The notes under the pieces are model-generated. The model was not told where the DNA came from. It saw only the letters and a program-made list of their open reading frames with translations, and ran no database searches. From Calonectria ilicicola (Eukaryota > Ascomycota > Sordariomycetes > Hypocreales > Nectriaceae): 64,000 nt of DNA. The position numbers and the translations under genes are program-made. Of the stretch, positions 31,266 to 42,336 are shown piece after piece (the first letter of the stretch is position 1; the number at the start of each line of letters is the position of its first letter). The stretch lies in assembly GCA_020809705.1 (NCBI GenBank), contig CP085832.1, positions 558,001 through 622,000 of the forward strand. The letters are read 5' to 3'.

Positions 31266-32295
31266 ATGAACTCTGCTCAATCCCCCCGGCAGTTCGCCGA
31301 ATCTTTATCTGTGGAGAAGCTAAAAGAAATAACCTCCGCCCTCCCTTCCCTTGACTCCAGGGGATGCTCAATTACTGGATATCCCTACCCCCCTGATAAG
31401 CCCATCGTTTACATCAAATTCGGGGATAATCAGGAAAGAGGCACAGGCGCAGAAGCACGGACGCAGAAGTGGGCGTATGAAATGCTACAAAAAATACCAG
31501 CAGGCAATCGAAAGGGGGTTTTCATTCCCGAAATTTATCGCACTGTTGACCTCGAAACATGGACGATAATTGTCATGGAATATGTTCCTGGAAAAACCCT
31601 TCTTGACCTCATTAGGTCCCCCGCCCCACCAAGGGAACGCATCCACAGTTGTCTTGGCAAGATCGAGCACGCCTTGAAACTGTTTCTTTCACTTCCAGTT
31701 CCTAAAAACGCTTCTCCGGGCCCTTTTGAAGGTGGTTTGATCCGACACCCGTTGTTTAAAGATTTCCAGGCTAAAACCGAATACCTAACCGTCGAGCTAT
31801 TGGAAAGGCATATCAACAAGGTTCGTACAGCGGTGTCGGTTACCATTATATGGCTTACCGGCGGAATTTGCGTTTAACTCAAGAGGCTCTATAGCGGGTA
31901 ACTTTCATCACAAACCACTAATTCTTTAGTAGATTGCAACTTGGTTCGACGACATGGCGCCAAAGGTGAAACTCGAACGCGATTTGCGCTTCGTTTTCTC
32001 TGATGTCTATGAGGGAAATTTCATTTTTACGGACACTGGTCATCTGTATGTCATTGATTTCGAACGAGCTGGCTTTTTACCTCTCAGTTTTATGACCTAC
32101 GCCATGATCCAAAATCATTTCGTTTGTTCAATCAAGAATAGATTGGATTTGCCGGAAGAGAACATTGAAGTCATGCAATATGTGTGTAGCTTTTTCATGA
32201 AAAGCGTCTCTGAAATAGGTAAGATGCCAAAACGTTTGGATAATTCGAGCAATTGTAATGTGAACTGACTGGACACCAAAGGCCTCCCAATCTAG
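31266..32295 (+). CDS. APH/protein-kinase-like phosphotransferase, three exons, 284 aa
   Basis: Exons 31266-31820, 31933-32218 and 32282-32295 join in frame; the last exon adds only four residues and the stop. The fold is that of aminoglycoside phosphotransferase-like fungal kinases: P-I-V-Y-I-K-F-G strand with the Lys, E-A-R-T-Q-K-W-A helix, I-I-V-M-E-Y-V-P-G-K-T-L hinge, catalytic segment F-S-D-V-Y-E-G-N and metal-binding V-I-D-F-E-R-A-G-F-L-P. In the usual H-x-D-x-x-x-x-N motif the His is Phe here, while Asp and Asn are kept. It is probably a small-molecule kinase; the substrate is unknown. Confidence 0.82.
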
Positions 32296-32515
32296 AATCG
32301 ATATCCAATGGAACCAAGTGCTTGGGATATTCAGCAAATTCATGATGGTAGCTAGCATAGAAATAAACTTTTAATATTATGAATATTCAGAAGTATATCG
32401 TTGTTTAGTGTTGTATCAGGCAGAACGAATGCCCTCCAAGGTAGTAGAATTTGGTAGATCTTTGTTTATTGCTAGATGGTCTTTTGGCCCCCAAACCGCA
32501 GTTCCATGTTAACTC

Positions 32516-34063
32516 TTAGTCTTGTTTCTTTCCAACTCTAGGCAAGCAAAGCCACAAAGCAAACAAAACGGCTAAGAATGCGAGGATTATCGGTTGCAAA
32601 ACTTGCACTCCTTTCACTTGCGCCAGAGCTCCTACTGCGAACGGCAAGATGGCAGCTCCACTTCCACCAAATGATGCAACAAATCCGATGGCGGTAACAT
32701 GCAGAGATTTTGGCAAAAGCTGCGTCATGACAACCACAACTGCAGGAAACAATGGCCCCAGGAAGAAACCTTGGAGGGCTACCGCTACCGCAGAAACGTA
32801 AAACTGGGGTACCAACCAAAAGATGAGCTCGAGAGCCATTGTGATTGGAACATAGATTGAAACGGCAAGCTTTACGCCGAGTCTGGGGGTAATGAATCCC
32901 AAAACGGCACGACCAATAGTTAAACCAAGCCAGAAGCCAACTGAAGTCATACCAGCAGGGAAGCTCTCTGCCTTGCGGACTCGAATCATGAATTGAACAA
33001 TCCATCCACCGAGAGAAACCTCAGCACCGACATAACCAAGAAGGAATAGAGCAGCAATCCACGTAACGCGGGCATATGGCTTCGTTAACAGGGCAGACTT
33101 CAATCCCATCTTATTGTCATTGCCAGCCTCTACTGACCGGCGGTAGACCTCTGGAGTATTTTCCCAGAATGCCCATCCGCAAGCTGCTAGTTCCAGAACG
33201 GACATGCCAATCTATCACAGAGGTTAGCCAATACACTACACTCACGCACAAGAACAAATACTTGCCATGACGTAATAGAAATTGTACCATGGAAGATTGG
33301 CTTTTGTAATCATAGTGGTCGCAATTAATGGGCTGATGGTGCCACCAATACCGTAGCAGGCGTGCAGGAAACCAAGAAGTTCGTTTGCTTTGTTCAGGTT
33401 ACCAACCCAAGCATTCCATGCGGCATCGCCGAGGCCGTTACCCAAACCAGCAATGACGAAGACGACGACAAGAACAGGATAAGGCGGGTGCTGAGAGAGG
33501 ATAATATATGCAATTATGTGGCATAGACTGCATATGATACCCACACCGCGCTGTCCAAATCGCATATGAACTGCATTGTTAAAAGCAGCAGCAAGGATAT
33601 ATCCGACGAAAGGCGAAAGGAAAACCAAGGAAACAACAATGTAATCCAAGTCATAAAATGTTTCCAACTAGATCGATATTAGCTGTACCGAACAGTGTAA
33701 AGAATACATCTCTACATACGTAAGGAATTAGGGCCTAGCAATTATCATTGTCAATAAGGTCTTTATCGCATTACGGATTTGGGACAGTCTTACACCATAT
33801 GCAGCATCATTGGCACCAGTTACAAGCAGACTCCAATACGTGGCACCAACACGGGCGATATTCGAGGGAGGATTATTCCAGCTCTCGAGCTTAGAATTTC
33901 CAGAGAATTCTGGTGGAGGGTTGTCCCCGTTACCACTTTCCGTCTCGGCACCGAGCAACACATTCTCCGACTTTGAATGTGGGTCGACCGTGTTATTCAC
34001 CCATGGATGCGCACGAAGCTCTACGGCCTCAATTGTTGCCGTAGAAGTTTGAGTTACGCTCAT
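32516..34063 (-). CDS. MFS transporter of the BSC6/FHS-like group, four exons, 460 aa
   Basis: Minus-strand exons are 33794-34063, a 15-nt microexon 33721-33735 (A-L-I-P-Y), 33266-33667 and 32516-33211. The microexon restores the family motif G-A-N-D-A-A-Y-G-A-L-I-P-Y-L. The intron at 33212-33265 begins GCAAGT (GC-AG type) and has a GCTAAC branch site. About 11-12 hydrophobic segments follow, with G-L-G-N-G-L-G-D-A-A-W-N-A-W and H-A-C-Y-G-I-G near the middle, as in fungal Bsc6-like and fucose/glucose permease-like carriers. The substrate is unknown. Confidence 0.85.
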
Positions 34064-34307
34064 GTTTCCTACCCGTAGAAATAAAGGGAGCGGAAATACG
34101 AGAAGATGACATTTTTGTTTACGACAAGTGTTTGGATTCTCCGACTTTTAAATGCCCATTGTCGGTTTAGGCTTCTTGGCAGGGTGGATCGCAACGGAGT
34201 CGCGGGCCGACAGAGGGGAAATTGTCGGTTGAATATCGGCTACCAATAATACCCATGTCGTCCCTCCAGATGAGCGGTGTGTGCCTTAAGTCATTTCTTG
34301 ATGCCCA

Positions 34308-35240
34308 TCAACTGCTGCAATCAACTGCAACAATCGGCAAGATATTCTTTCGCCAATCTCCTGAATTGTGAGGTCCCTTGGATGGCAAAATAAATTTTGT
34401 CTTTTGACTATGACCACTCTCCATCACATAACCGGGCGGCATCCACGAAGCTGTATCTTTGATATATGCATTAGCTCCCCTACTGAGAAGCAGGCACAGC
34501 ATCCGCTTTCCTTCTAGTCTTGACGGATCTTCGTCGCGAGGGGTCAATGAGGCGGGGTCGTCCTGATCGACACCCACTTCAACCCCATTCCCTTTAGGCT
34601 TGCAGCATTCAATGTGCCGATCGTTTGTGTGACTCGAAAAAAGGGACCCTTGATTCACCGCTGTCAATGTCCTCCGAAATCAGGAGCTTGAAATACACTG
34701 CTAAATGTCCTTCTCCAACGTTAGAGATGCCTCCTGGCGCGTATCTGAAATTTTGTCGACAAATAGACCGGATTTCCACTGCTAGCATTTTGCTAGATGA
34801 GTTTCCCATAGTTGGGCAAATGGATAGTGGAGTCGTGATGCCAGAGACCTTTGCGTTTTAGCTGCTGAGCAACAATTTCCAACTTGTCTCAATCGAGCGC
34901 TCGCGAAGAGAGCCGATTTAATATTCTTGATCAATTGTCACTGAAGGTAAGATGTATGTAGCTACTGTTCAGTGGAGCGACATTTCCAAGGATGCTCAAG
35001 GGTAGACTTCACGTCAGTCATAGCGATGATGAGTTCTCCCAGTAGGTCACGATCCTTCTCGAGCTTGGATCTCAGATCAAGATCTGCTTTTCAAATAGAA
35101 TCGACACTGTCCACGGGAAATTCCACGGGAAATTCCAGTGTCCAGAAGCCATTCTCCAAAATGATGTCGGAGACTTGGAGATGGCTGGCTCTTTGGTGCA
35201 AGGAACAAGCAAGGTTCACGGTCTCTCTTGCGTCGCACTG
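34308..35240 (-). pseudogene. Degenerate coding-like stretch, possibly a broken ankyrin or STAND-type gene
   Basis: Minus-strand frames hold protein-like pieces separated by stops and frame changes: C-D-A-R-E-T-V-N-L-A-C-S-L near 35220, then D-L-D-L-R-S-K-L-E-K-D-R-D-L-L near 35080, and an ankyrin-like L-L-L-S-R-G-A-N-A-Y-I-K-D near 34500. I cannot splice them into one frame. A 13-bp direct repeat (CCACGGGAAATTC twice) lies near 35115-35140. The identity is uncertain. Confidence 0.25.
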
Positions 35241-36127
35241 AAAATAAAACCCCATGCTAGTTTAATTTATCATCTGGACATGGAAGAAAGCGAAGGTAAC
35301 AAAACTAAACACAACACTCTCGGCTTCCTTCAAAATATCTAACATACGATCATTGATCAATTCTTCTTCAGCGGTTGAATATCGCTACAGACCGCACAGC
35401 ACAAGTCAGGCGTGCTCTGGTGGTCTGAGCGTATTGAGATTGAAGTCTGGCAAAAGCGCCCAATAACTTAGCCTAGCATCCGCGACGTGACTATGTTACA
35501 ATTACCCCATCAGAGGCAGCCCAAAAATAGGGGTAAATTCTCCGGCGGAATAGAGGGTGATTTCCAATTGGTTTGGCATCAACCGCCTCACATGTTTAGG
35601 CCCAAATTAGGCCTCATTCATTTATATTGCTATTAGGCGCTGTTGATTGGCTGCACGAGTCAGCGCTCCAGTTGGCCTCAGCCACCTAGGTGGCGGAAAC
35701 GGGCCGAGCCCCGCTCTCGTTAGGTGACTGATGAAGTGTCGAATGTGACTGGAAGACACGTCAGAATGGCTAGAACTGCCAACTAATCCCTGGGTCGATT
35801 CCGGGGCTGCAGGTTCCCGCTCCACCACCAGTAGAGGTGAACTCCTGACCTTGCGGTGACGTGTCAGGGGTGTGCTAGGTGAGCCCTTCGGTCGTGTCTC
35901 GTCCACGTCGTCGCTCGACGTTGAAGGAGATGGGGCCGCACGATGCATTCAGGTCTAACCTTGTCTTCGTTCGAACCGAGGTGGATAATGCCCAACTTCT
36001 ATCTATCCATCATGTATAAAAGTTTGGATTGCTCCCCCGACTAAACGAATTTATTCTCATCATCAACAACAACACCAACAACAACACCACCAACACCTCC
36101 AATCCACCCCCTTCAACCACAATCAAC
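35241..36127. other. Intergenic; perfect palindrome at 35681-35694
   Basis: GCCACCTAGGTGGC at 35681-35694 is a perfect 14-bp palindrome. A 108-codon minus frame over it (35622-35948) is Ser/Pro/Arg-rich with no motif and is not called. A CAA/CAC-rich leader precedes the next ATG. Confidence 0.35.
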
Positions 36128-36461
36128 ATGAGCCAATTCGCTGTCTCCCTTCGCCCTACCGAGGCCGTCGATGTCGACGAGCTTGAAAGGTAAGCGACAC
36201 AATCAATTGAGTTGCTACAATAGCTAATCATCTCATCTCTAAATAGGTTTCTCGAGGTCACCCTCAAGCAACAGACCGTTGATACCACTCCAAGCAGATT
36301 TCCCATCTTCTCCTTCCGGTGAGTTTTGTGATTCTCTGATTCCTACAAAAAATGAATATTCAATTCTAACACAACTATCCTCCAGAACTTCTCAGCAGAA
36401 CATCAACACCATCAGGAGAAAGTACGGCAACAGGGTCGAGATGGATACTTTCCTTGCTTAA
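36128..36461 (+). CDS. Small conserved-looking hypothetical protein, three exons, 69 aa
   Basis: Exons 36128-36189, 36247-36318 and 36386-36461 join in frame with standard introns (GTAAGC to AAATAG, GTGAGT to CTCCAG). The protein starts M-S-Q-F-A-V-S-L-R-P-T-E and ends R-V-E-M-D-T-F-L-A. It has no signal peptide, Cys or membrane helix. All three splice junctions keep one frame across a dense row of stops in the introns, which is good evidence for a real gene despite its size. The function is unknown. Confidence 0.7.
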
Positions 36462-37601
36462 GGAATACGACCATGTCAAGGTTTCTACGATGACCTTTGA
36501 TTTTTGATGAGATTATGTTTTGGTTTTTACATTTTTATGACGCCATTTGAAGGCCAGATGCTTGTTTTACGCTCTCTTGAGACGACGATTGTTCAATGAT
36601 TTACGCAAACATAAATTGAAATCTGTTTGTTATTTTTTGCATCTTTTATAAGTACTATTAGAAGAGAAACTATTGGCTAGTGCGGGGTGGTTATCATACA
36701 CTCCATGTCTTAGCCTTGTCAAGAATACTGAAACGAGTTCTTCTTCCACTTTGCATGACCTTCCAACTAAAGTGAAATCTGCGATTCAAACAATTCTATT
36801 TTGAGTGAGATAAACTGCTCATTGCCTATGTAAGCGATATTATCTAAAACCAGAGATTGCTCATGGTTTTCTAAACTGACCAAATTCCATAGAGCTTGGC
36901 TTGGGCATTCTAGCCAATCAATACGGCATCGGATCTCCATGTTCTTTCTACTTTATGTCCCTACCTATATTCTTTCAACCTATTTCATCATGTTATCGCT
37001 CAATCGTAAGAGAAAACAAGGGTGAAAGAGACTCGCAATTGAGGCCGCTCCGGTCAACATTGTGATTAATTGACATCAAGATCACAGGGCGTAAGTTGCA
37101 GGCCGTGGGTGTCATCCATATATTCTATCTGTTTCAACCTCTAGGGTAATTTGCCGATCTCTATTTTCACAGTGACGAAAAAGTTCGCTACTTTGCGCCG
37201 CCAACAAACCGCATGTCGGTGTGCACAAACGCGGCACGGCGTATTAAACTAGCATACGCCCCATTCTGTTTGTCAGCATACAAGTCTGATTTTCCAATGA
37301 GCATTCAGATCCGTAAGAGTGTCCCAATATGGCATAGGCGAAAGCCCGCGTGAGATTGGGATACATATCTGAACCAGCAGGCTTGCATGCGGTGTCGGCC
37401 CCCTATGCCTTTTGCGTCAAAGTCGGATATGCGGGTATCTTATTTCCGATAAATTCTACCCATTTATTACCTCAAGCTCCGTACCAGGATTAGAATTTTA
37501 TTTTTACCCTTAAAACACCAAGATTTGCATGGGCAGGTTTCCAAACCCTAAGCTACTCTTTTATCATCAGAACTCACCAGAGGACTGCCTCAAGGGTCAT
37601 C
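36462..37601. other. Intergenic and promoter of the following MFS gene
   Basis: No ORF with motifs, no RNA and no repeat is recognised in this 1.1-kb stretch. Confidence 0.35.
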
Positions 37602-39401
37602 ATGGGACAGTTGCAGATTGAAACGAGAGTGGTAACTGATACTCCTGTTGAGGAGCAGAATCCCTTATCAGTTATCGGTCGCGTAACAACGGCACCGACA
37701 ACGGAACCAGTCGGGCACCAAATCGAGATTATCCAAATTGAAACTACAGATGAACCAGACCGTACCAAGCAATTTGTCATCACTTTTCTCATCGTGATGA
37801 GCAATTTGACACAAGTAAATTTCTTTGAGGATTTCAAATTATTGCTCTTCACTAACAGCTTTACCCTTGCAGTTCATATCCATGTTCACGACTGTGGCGG
37901 GAGGCTTCAAGTTCAGCTCGGAGCTTGGACACCTTACCGGACCGGGACAGGCAAACTGGATGGCAGCGGCATACTCGTATGTGTCTTTAACCTTGTTCAG
38001 AATGATTTGTTAGTAACACATATTTAGGCTCACGCAGAGCGGCTTCATCCTAATTAGTGGGCGTCTTGGAGCTGTATTTGGACACCATAGGCTGCTTTTG
38101 CTTGGTGGCGCAATCATTGTCCTCTTCTCGTTGGTAAATGCATTTTGCACTACTTACAACTCTTTTGTAGCAGTGCGAGCTCTCACGGGAGTAGGTGGCG
38201 GGATACTGATGCCAAATGCTGTCGCGACACTCACCATCATGGTTCCCCCGGGACGGGCGCGCAACATTACGCTTGCAGCCTTTGCCGCATCTCCCCCAGT
38301 AGGCGCCATGATTGGAGCGTTGCTCGCAGGTGCATTCCTCCAATATACCCATTGGAAGTGGCTATTCATTTTCATGCAAGTCCTTTGTTGCTCTATTTCG
38401 TGGCACCGAATACTAATTTTGTGAAAGCTCACTTTTCGGGCTGGTGATATTCTCTGTCCTCTTTTGGTTTTTGCCACACGAGGAACCAGTAGACAAAAAT
38501 GGCAAGATTGATTTTATAGGAATTTTCCTAGGATTGAGCGGCCTCGTTCTTTTGAGCTTCTCTTGGAAGTAAGTCGTTTGCTCGAGCCCTCAGGATCATG
38601 TCACTCACAGATAATAGCCAAGCGCCCTCTGTTGGTTGGAATACGCCATACATTATCTCAACCACAACTCTGTCTATGGTATTGATTACCGCCTTCTTCT
38701 TTTGGGAGAGCAAGTTCGCAGCTGAGCCAATCCTGCCACTCTCAATTTTTGCTGTGCCAACTTTCACTCCTCTCATCTTGGTTGTCCTGATGACTTATAT
38801 GGCTTTTGGAATTTCCCTTTGGTACATGGTGGCGTGGCAGCAACTATTGAGGAACTGGAGTGTGCTCCACTTGGCAATCGGTTGGATCCCATTCAGCGTT
38901 GGCGCCTCAGCTGCAGTTGGGTTAGCCGCCTGGCTCATTCCGAGATTGGAGGCCCAGTATATCCTGGCAATCGGAGTACTCACCTCGTGCATTTCCTTGA
39001 TTCTGCTAGCTACTATGCCTGTGCAGCAGATTTACTGGGCACAGACATTCCCCGCCATTGTCTTTGGAAGTATTTGCCCTGATTTCGTCTATGTTGCCGC
39101 ACAGATTATCGCCAGTAACAGCGTGGGGAAAAAGGAACAGGGCGTGGCTGGAAGCCTCATTGGAGCTCTCAATCTATATGGAAACACTTTGGGGTTGGGC
39201 CTTGCAGGAACGATCGAGGTAGAGATAGTAAAAAGAGGGGCAAGCGAAGTATTGGGATTTCGCGCAGCACTGATATTTGGAGCTGCTTTGGCTATTGCAG
39301 CCCTCGTGTTGGATCTGACATTCGTTCGGGTGTCGAAGGATGATCGTGAGGGTTGGAAGTCTAATGAGGTTGATCACTTGGATTCGCGGAGCAGAAGCTA
39401 G
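37602..39401 (+). CDS. MFS transporter, DHA2-like with 14 membrane segments, five exons, 529 aa
   Basis: Exons 37602-37814, 37873-37976, 38028-38375, 38428-38568 and 38618-39401 join in frame. The intron 38376-38427 starts GCAAGT (GC-AG type) with an ACTAAT branch; using the nearby GT gives a stop. The last junction restores the family motif W-N-Q-A-P-S-V-G-W. G-x-x-x-D-x-x-G-type loops are modified (S-G-R-L-G-A-V-F-G-H-H-R); P-E-x-P-V-D-K-N-G-K-I-D follows helix 6. DHA2 members expel drugs or fungal metabolites by proton antiport. No biosynthetic gene lies beside it. Confidence 0.87.
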
Positions 39402-39999
39402 GTAACGTAGCTCTTCTTGGCTCGACAGAGAAGGACATGATATCCCTACAAAGATTGTGTGTCTACAAATTCTTCATTAAAAGATCAGTTTAATAATGGG
39501 AAGCAAGGGGAAAAGAAAGGTTTGCATCTAATAATTGATTTGTTTTTGTGATTGTACTTTTTCTCCCCAGTCAATGAATCAGTGATGGGGTCTGGAACGA
39601 CAAAGTTGACGGGGTAAAATCTTTCCGGAGGTGCACTGTACATCGAAGAGACGAAACAAAAAGGATTGAATACTTACCCTATCAATGTTACGAGTGGTGG
39701 CTGATTAAACGCGCCTGGAAATTGGTGTTTTTTCCCCAAAAATGCTTACTCCAAAGTAGAATTTGGATATATATTATGGATTCATTGCAAACGAGCATCC
39801 AGCCCACAATCATTATTCTCCGCAAGGTTTCCATTCTGTGAGATCAACTAGTATGCGGCGGCACCATCCAGACGGATGATGACCAAACTGTCAAACGTGC
39901 TTGAGGTTCAGATAGACCAGGAAACTGAACCAAGATTTTGCTTTCAATGATGCAAACATACAATAATTATCCTACAAAAAACAGAAGAGCTCATCCCTA
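39402..39999. other. Intergenic between convergent genes
   Basis: No gene or repeat is recognised. Confidence 0.35.
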
Positions 40000-41188
40000 C
40001 TAATCGTCAATTTTCATGTCTTCGTTCTGATCGACTTGATCCATCTCCAAGCCTTCAAAGTACATGGCCGTTTCTTCGACATGCATGCGGATTCGATCAG
40101 CAGTAGTGGCGCAAATCATTTGAATGGGACCAAGAATGGCGAGATCGAAAAAGTCGTATCTTGAAGGGTCAGATGCGATGGCTTCAGGCTTCAGCTCGTC
40201 AGGTACAGAAAGCACCTCACAGGTGACAGGGTACCAGTCGCCGCCAAAGCCATTTGCTAAACTCCGAACGAAAGCTATCCACAAATTCAACTGTCGATCA
40301 ACAAGAACCTCATAGCCTGTCCACTTTGATCGGCGCTTAGACGATGTGCCTTCTTTTGCGTTGATAAAGAGGTGTCCAAGGCACATGAGAAGATCCTTCG
40401 TGGACGATATGTCGAGCTCGCAACCCCCAAGCTTTGTTTTGGTGGAGAGACGAAGAAGATCAAAGTAAGGCTTCTCAGCTGGCTTTCCAAGGGGAATCCA
40501 AGAATAAGAAGGATGCAACTGGTAATCCTTATCTGTTCTTGGGTCTTCAAATAATGGAATTAAATGTTCTTGAAAAACAAACGGTGCAGAACCGATCCAA
40601 GCACACGTTTCTCCAGACAGCAGGCGCGGCATGTTGAAGACTACGCTCATGAAATCTCTGACAGCTGGTCGTCCTGCTAATTCATAGTTGCGCTCATGAG
40701 TAATTGCCAAATCCCTCTCAGATTCGGGGTCAGAAGAGTCCTCTTCATAAGGGTCGGAGTCAGGGTCGGCGACAGGATAAAGAACTGGAAGACAACCCAT
40801 TAATTTAGTTGTTCAATGAATGCTAGATACAAATACAGACCTTGAGTAGCTGATTCTTTATCCATTTTGGAGAATGATAAAATGGGTCACGCTGTTGGCT
40901 GTGAGAGGGCTGCTTCAAAACGATATCGAGCGCGGTGGTGGAGAGAGATTTCTTTCCATCCATCACTCCAGTGCGAGTTGGCTTGTTACCAGCCGCTGCC
41001 CCACATGCCAGCTGACAGTATTCGCTAATGCTGACTTCATATGAAGCACCAAGGGCGTGTTCATCCCGCCACTTTAAATCATCGCACAGATTGGTGTGAC
41101 CTGGCCGTGGCATGGCATTCGCCATGTATTTATTTCCTCGCAGGAGGCTGCTGAGAAAGACGTCACCGTTGATTAACGGGTGAGGCAT
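40000..41188 (-). CDS. Hypothetical protein, two exons, 378 aa
   Basis: Minus exons 40837-41188 and 40000-40784 join across a 52-bp intron. The protein has no signal peptide or membrane helix. An acidic stretch (D-P-D-S-D-P-Y-E-E-D-S-S-D-P-E-S-E) separates an N-terminal part with two Cys from a larger C-terminal part (A-W-I-G-S-A-P-F-V-F-Q-E, W-I-A-F-V-R-S-L-A-N-G-F-G-G-D-W-Y). The tail is acidic. I recognise no family. It is head to head with the next gene, only 98 bp apart. Confidence 0.6.
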
Positions 41189-41286
41189 TTTTTGGTATCA
41201 TTTCACATGTTTTGGTGTGTTTATAACCTTTGTCTGCCGTAGGATTCCTTTGTTCTCTCCCCGTTTATCCACCAAAGTATGCAAGA
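41189..41286. promoter_or_regulatory. 98-bp bidirectional promoter
   Basis: Only 98 bp separate the divergent ATGs at 41188 and 41287, too little for two independent promoters plus leaders. The two unknown genes are therefore probably expressed together. Confidence 0.5.
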
Positions 41287-42336
41287 ATGTCAACCACGCA
41301 GCAGACCGCCGCATTACTCACGGAGGCTAAGATTGCACTCCAAAATTACAAAATAATTATTGATAAGGCTAAAGAAGTGGACACTGACCTGGACAGCCCC
41401 TTCACGTACCAACTATTCTATACGATATATCACTCTCATCTTCCTATCATTGATGTAGCGTTAAAGGAATCCGCACCTGTCGACGCTCCTCGTATCCAAC
41501 AATTGTATGAACTTGCATGTACAAATTTCATGTCTGCTTATGAAGAAGCAAATGGATTTTTTCTCCGTCAGTCACTATTTTCTAACCCTCTGGTACCGTC
41601 TTCACTGGGACCGAAAAGCCCACTTCTTCTTCTCTTGAAGGTGGGGATCGAAAAAGGATCCATCGTCTTCACACGCAACCAACCGCAAGACAGAAAGAAA
41701 CACGACTGGGGCAGACTGGCGTCCATTAAGCGATTCATCAAGAACCTTGGACTCAAATCTAACCCAATGCGGGCAACAGAGGGGCCCAAAGCCGTCATGT
41801 ACTACCCTGGCACACCCGCTTGTATTATGGCCCTTGTTCCGGTCTGGAATCAACATGATGTGATAGTCTCCACATCCGCTGACAAATATATTCACTCGGA
41901 AGCGCTTTTTCAACTTTTTAAAACTTGCCACCATAACACTATCCAAGAGTTTCGAAATGCCTGTTCGACGACGGTGCAAAAACGGCTAGAACGTATTGAG
42001 GACATGTCAAAGACCATAATTTCATACGTTTCTGAGAGCGGGAATTCTGATCATCTGCATTTAAAGCAACTTGTTTCTTCGGATGACTACAGACAGGATC
42101 TCCCTATATACCTTCCTGGTCTTCTCAGTACATGGGGACCCTCTGGGGGATATATGCCGGCCTGTCTCCTTGACTTTTGTCGATTTCGCGCTCATAGGCC
42201 ACCAGCTGCTGAAGAAGTTGAATCCCAAAGGAGTATCAAAGTTAGACGTGCCTTTGGTCACGATTCTTGTGCCGAATGGGTTGGATTTGTAGAATGTGTA
42301 AGCATGTATTGGGCTATATCAGCAGATAACTGGTAG
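41287..42336 (+). CDS. Hypothetical protein, 349 aa
   Basis: The ATG at 41287 (M-S-T-T-Q-Q-T-A-A-L-L-T-E) is used; the frame is open further upstream only through a TTG. It begins with helical sequence rich in Lys and Glu, then F-T-Y-Q-L-F-Y-T-I-Y-H-S-H-L-P, and a basic segment R-K-K-H-D-W-G-R-L near residue 145. There is no signal peptide or clear membrane helix. I recognise no family. It shares a 98-bp promoter with the previous gene. Confidence 0.6.
   Translation: MSTTQQTAALLTEAKIALQNYKIIIDKAKEVDTDLDSPFTYQLFYTIYHSHLPIIDVALKESAPVDAPRIQQLYELACTNFMSAYEEANGFFLRQSLFSNPLVPSSLGPKSPLLLLLKVGIEKGSIVFTRNQPQDRKKHDWGRLASIKRFIKNLGLKSNPMRATEGPKAVMYYPGTPACIMALVPVWNQHDVIVSTSADKYIHSEALFQLFKTCHHNTIQEFRNACSTTVQKRLERIEDMSKTIISYVSESGNSDHLHLKQLVSSDDYRQDLPIYLPGLLSTWGPSGGYMPACLLDFCRFRAHRPPAAEEVESQRSIKVRRAFGHDSCAEWVGFVECVSMYWAISADNW

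Noticed and set aside
35622..35948. 108-codon minus-strand frame
   Set aside because: Low-complexity Ser/Pro/Arg composition over a palindrome-bearing intergenic stretch; no domain.
38569..38593. 25-bp intron in the DHA2 transporter
   Set aside because: Too short for fungi. The acceptor at 38617 gives a 49-bp intron and restores the motif W-N-Q-A-P.
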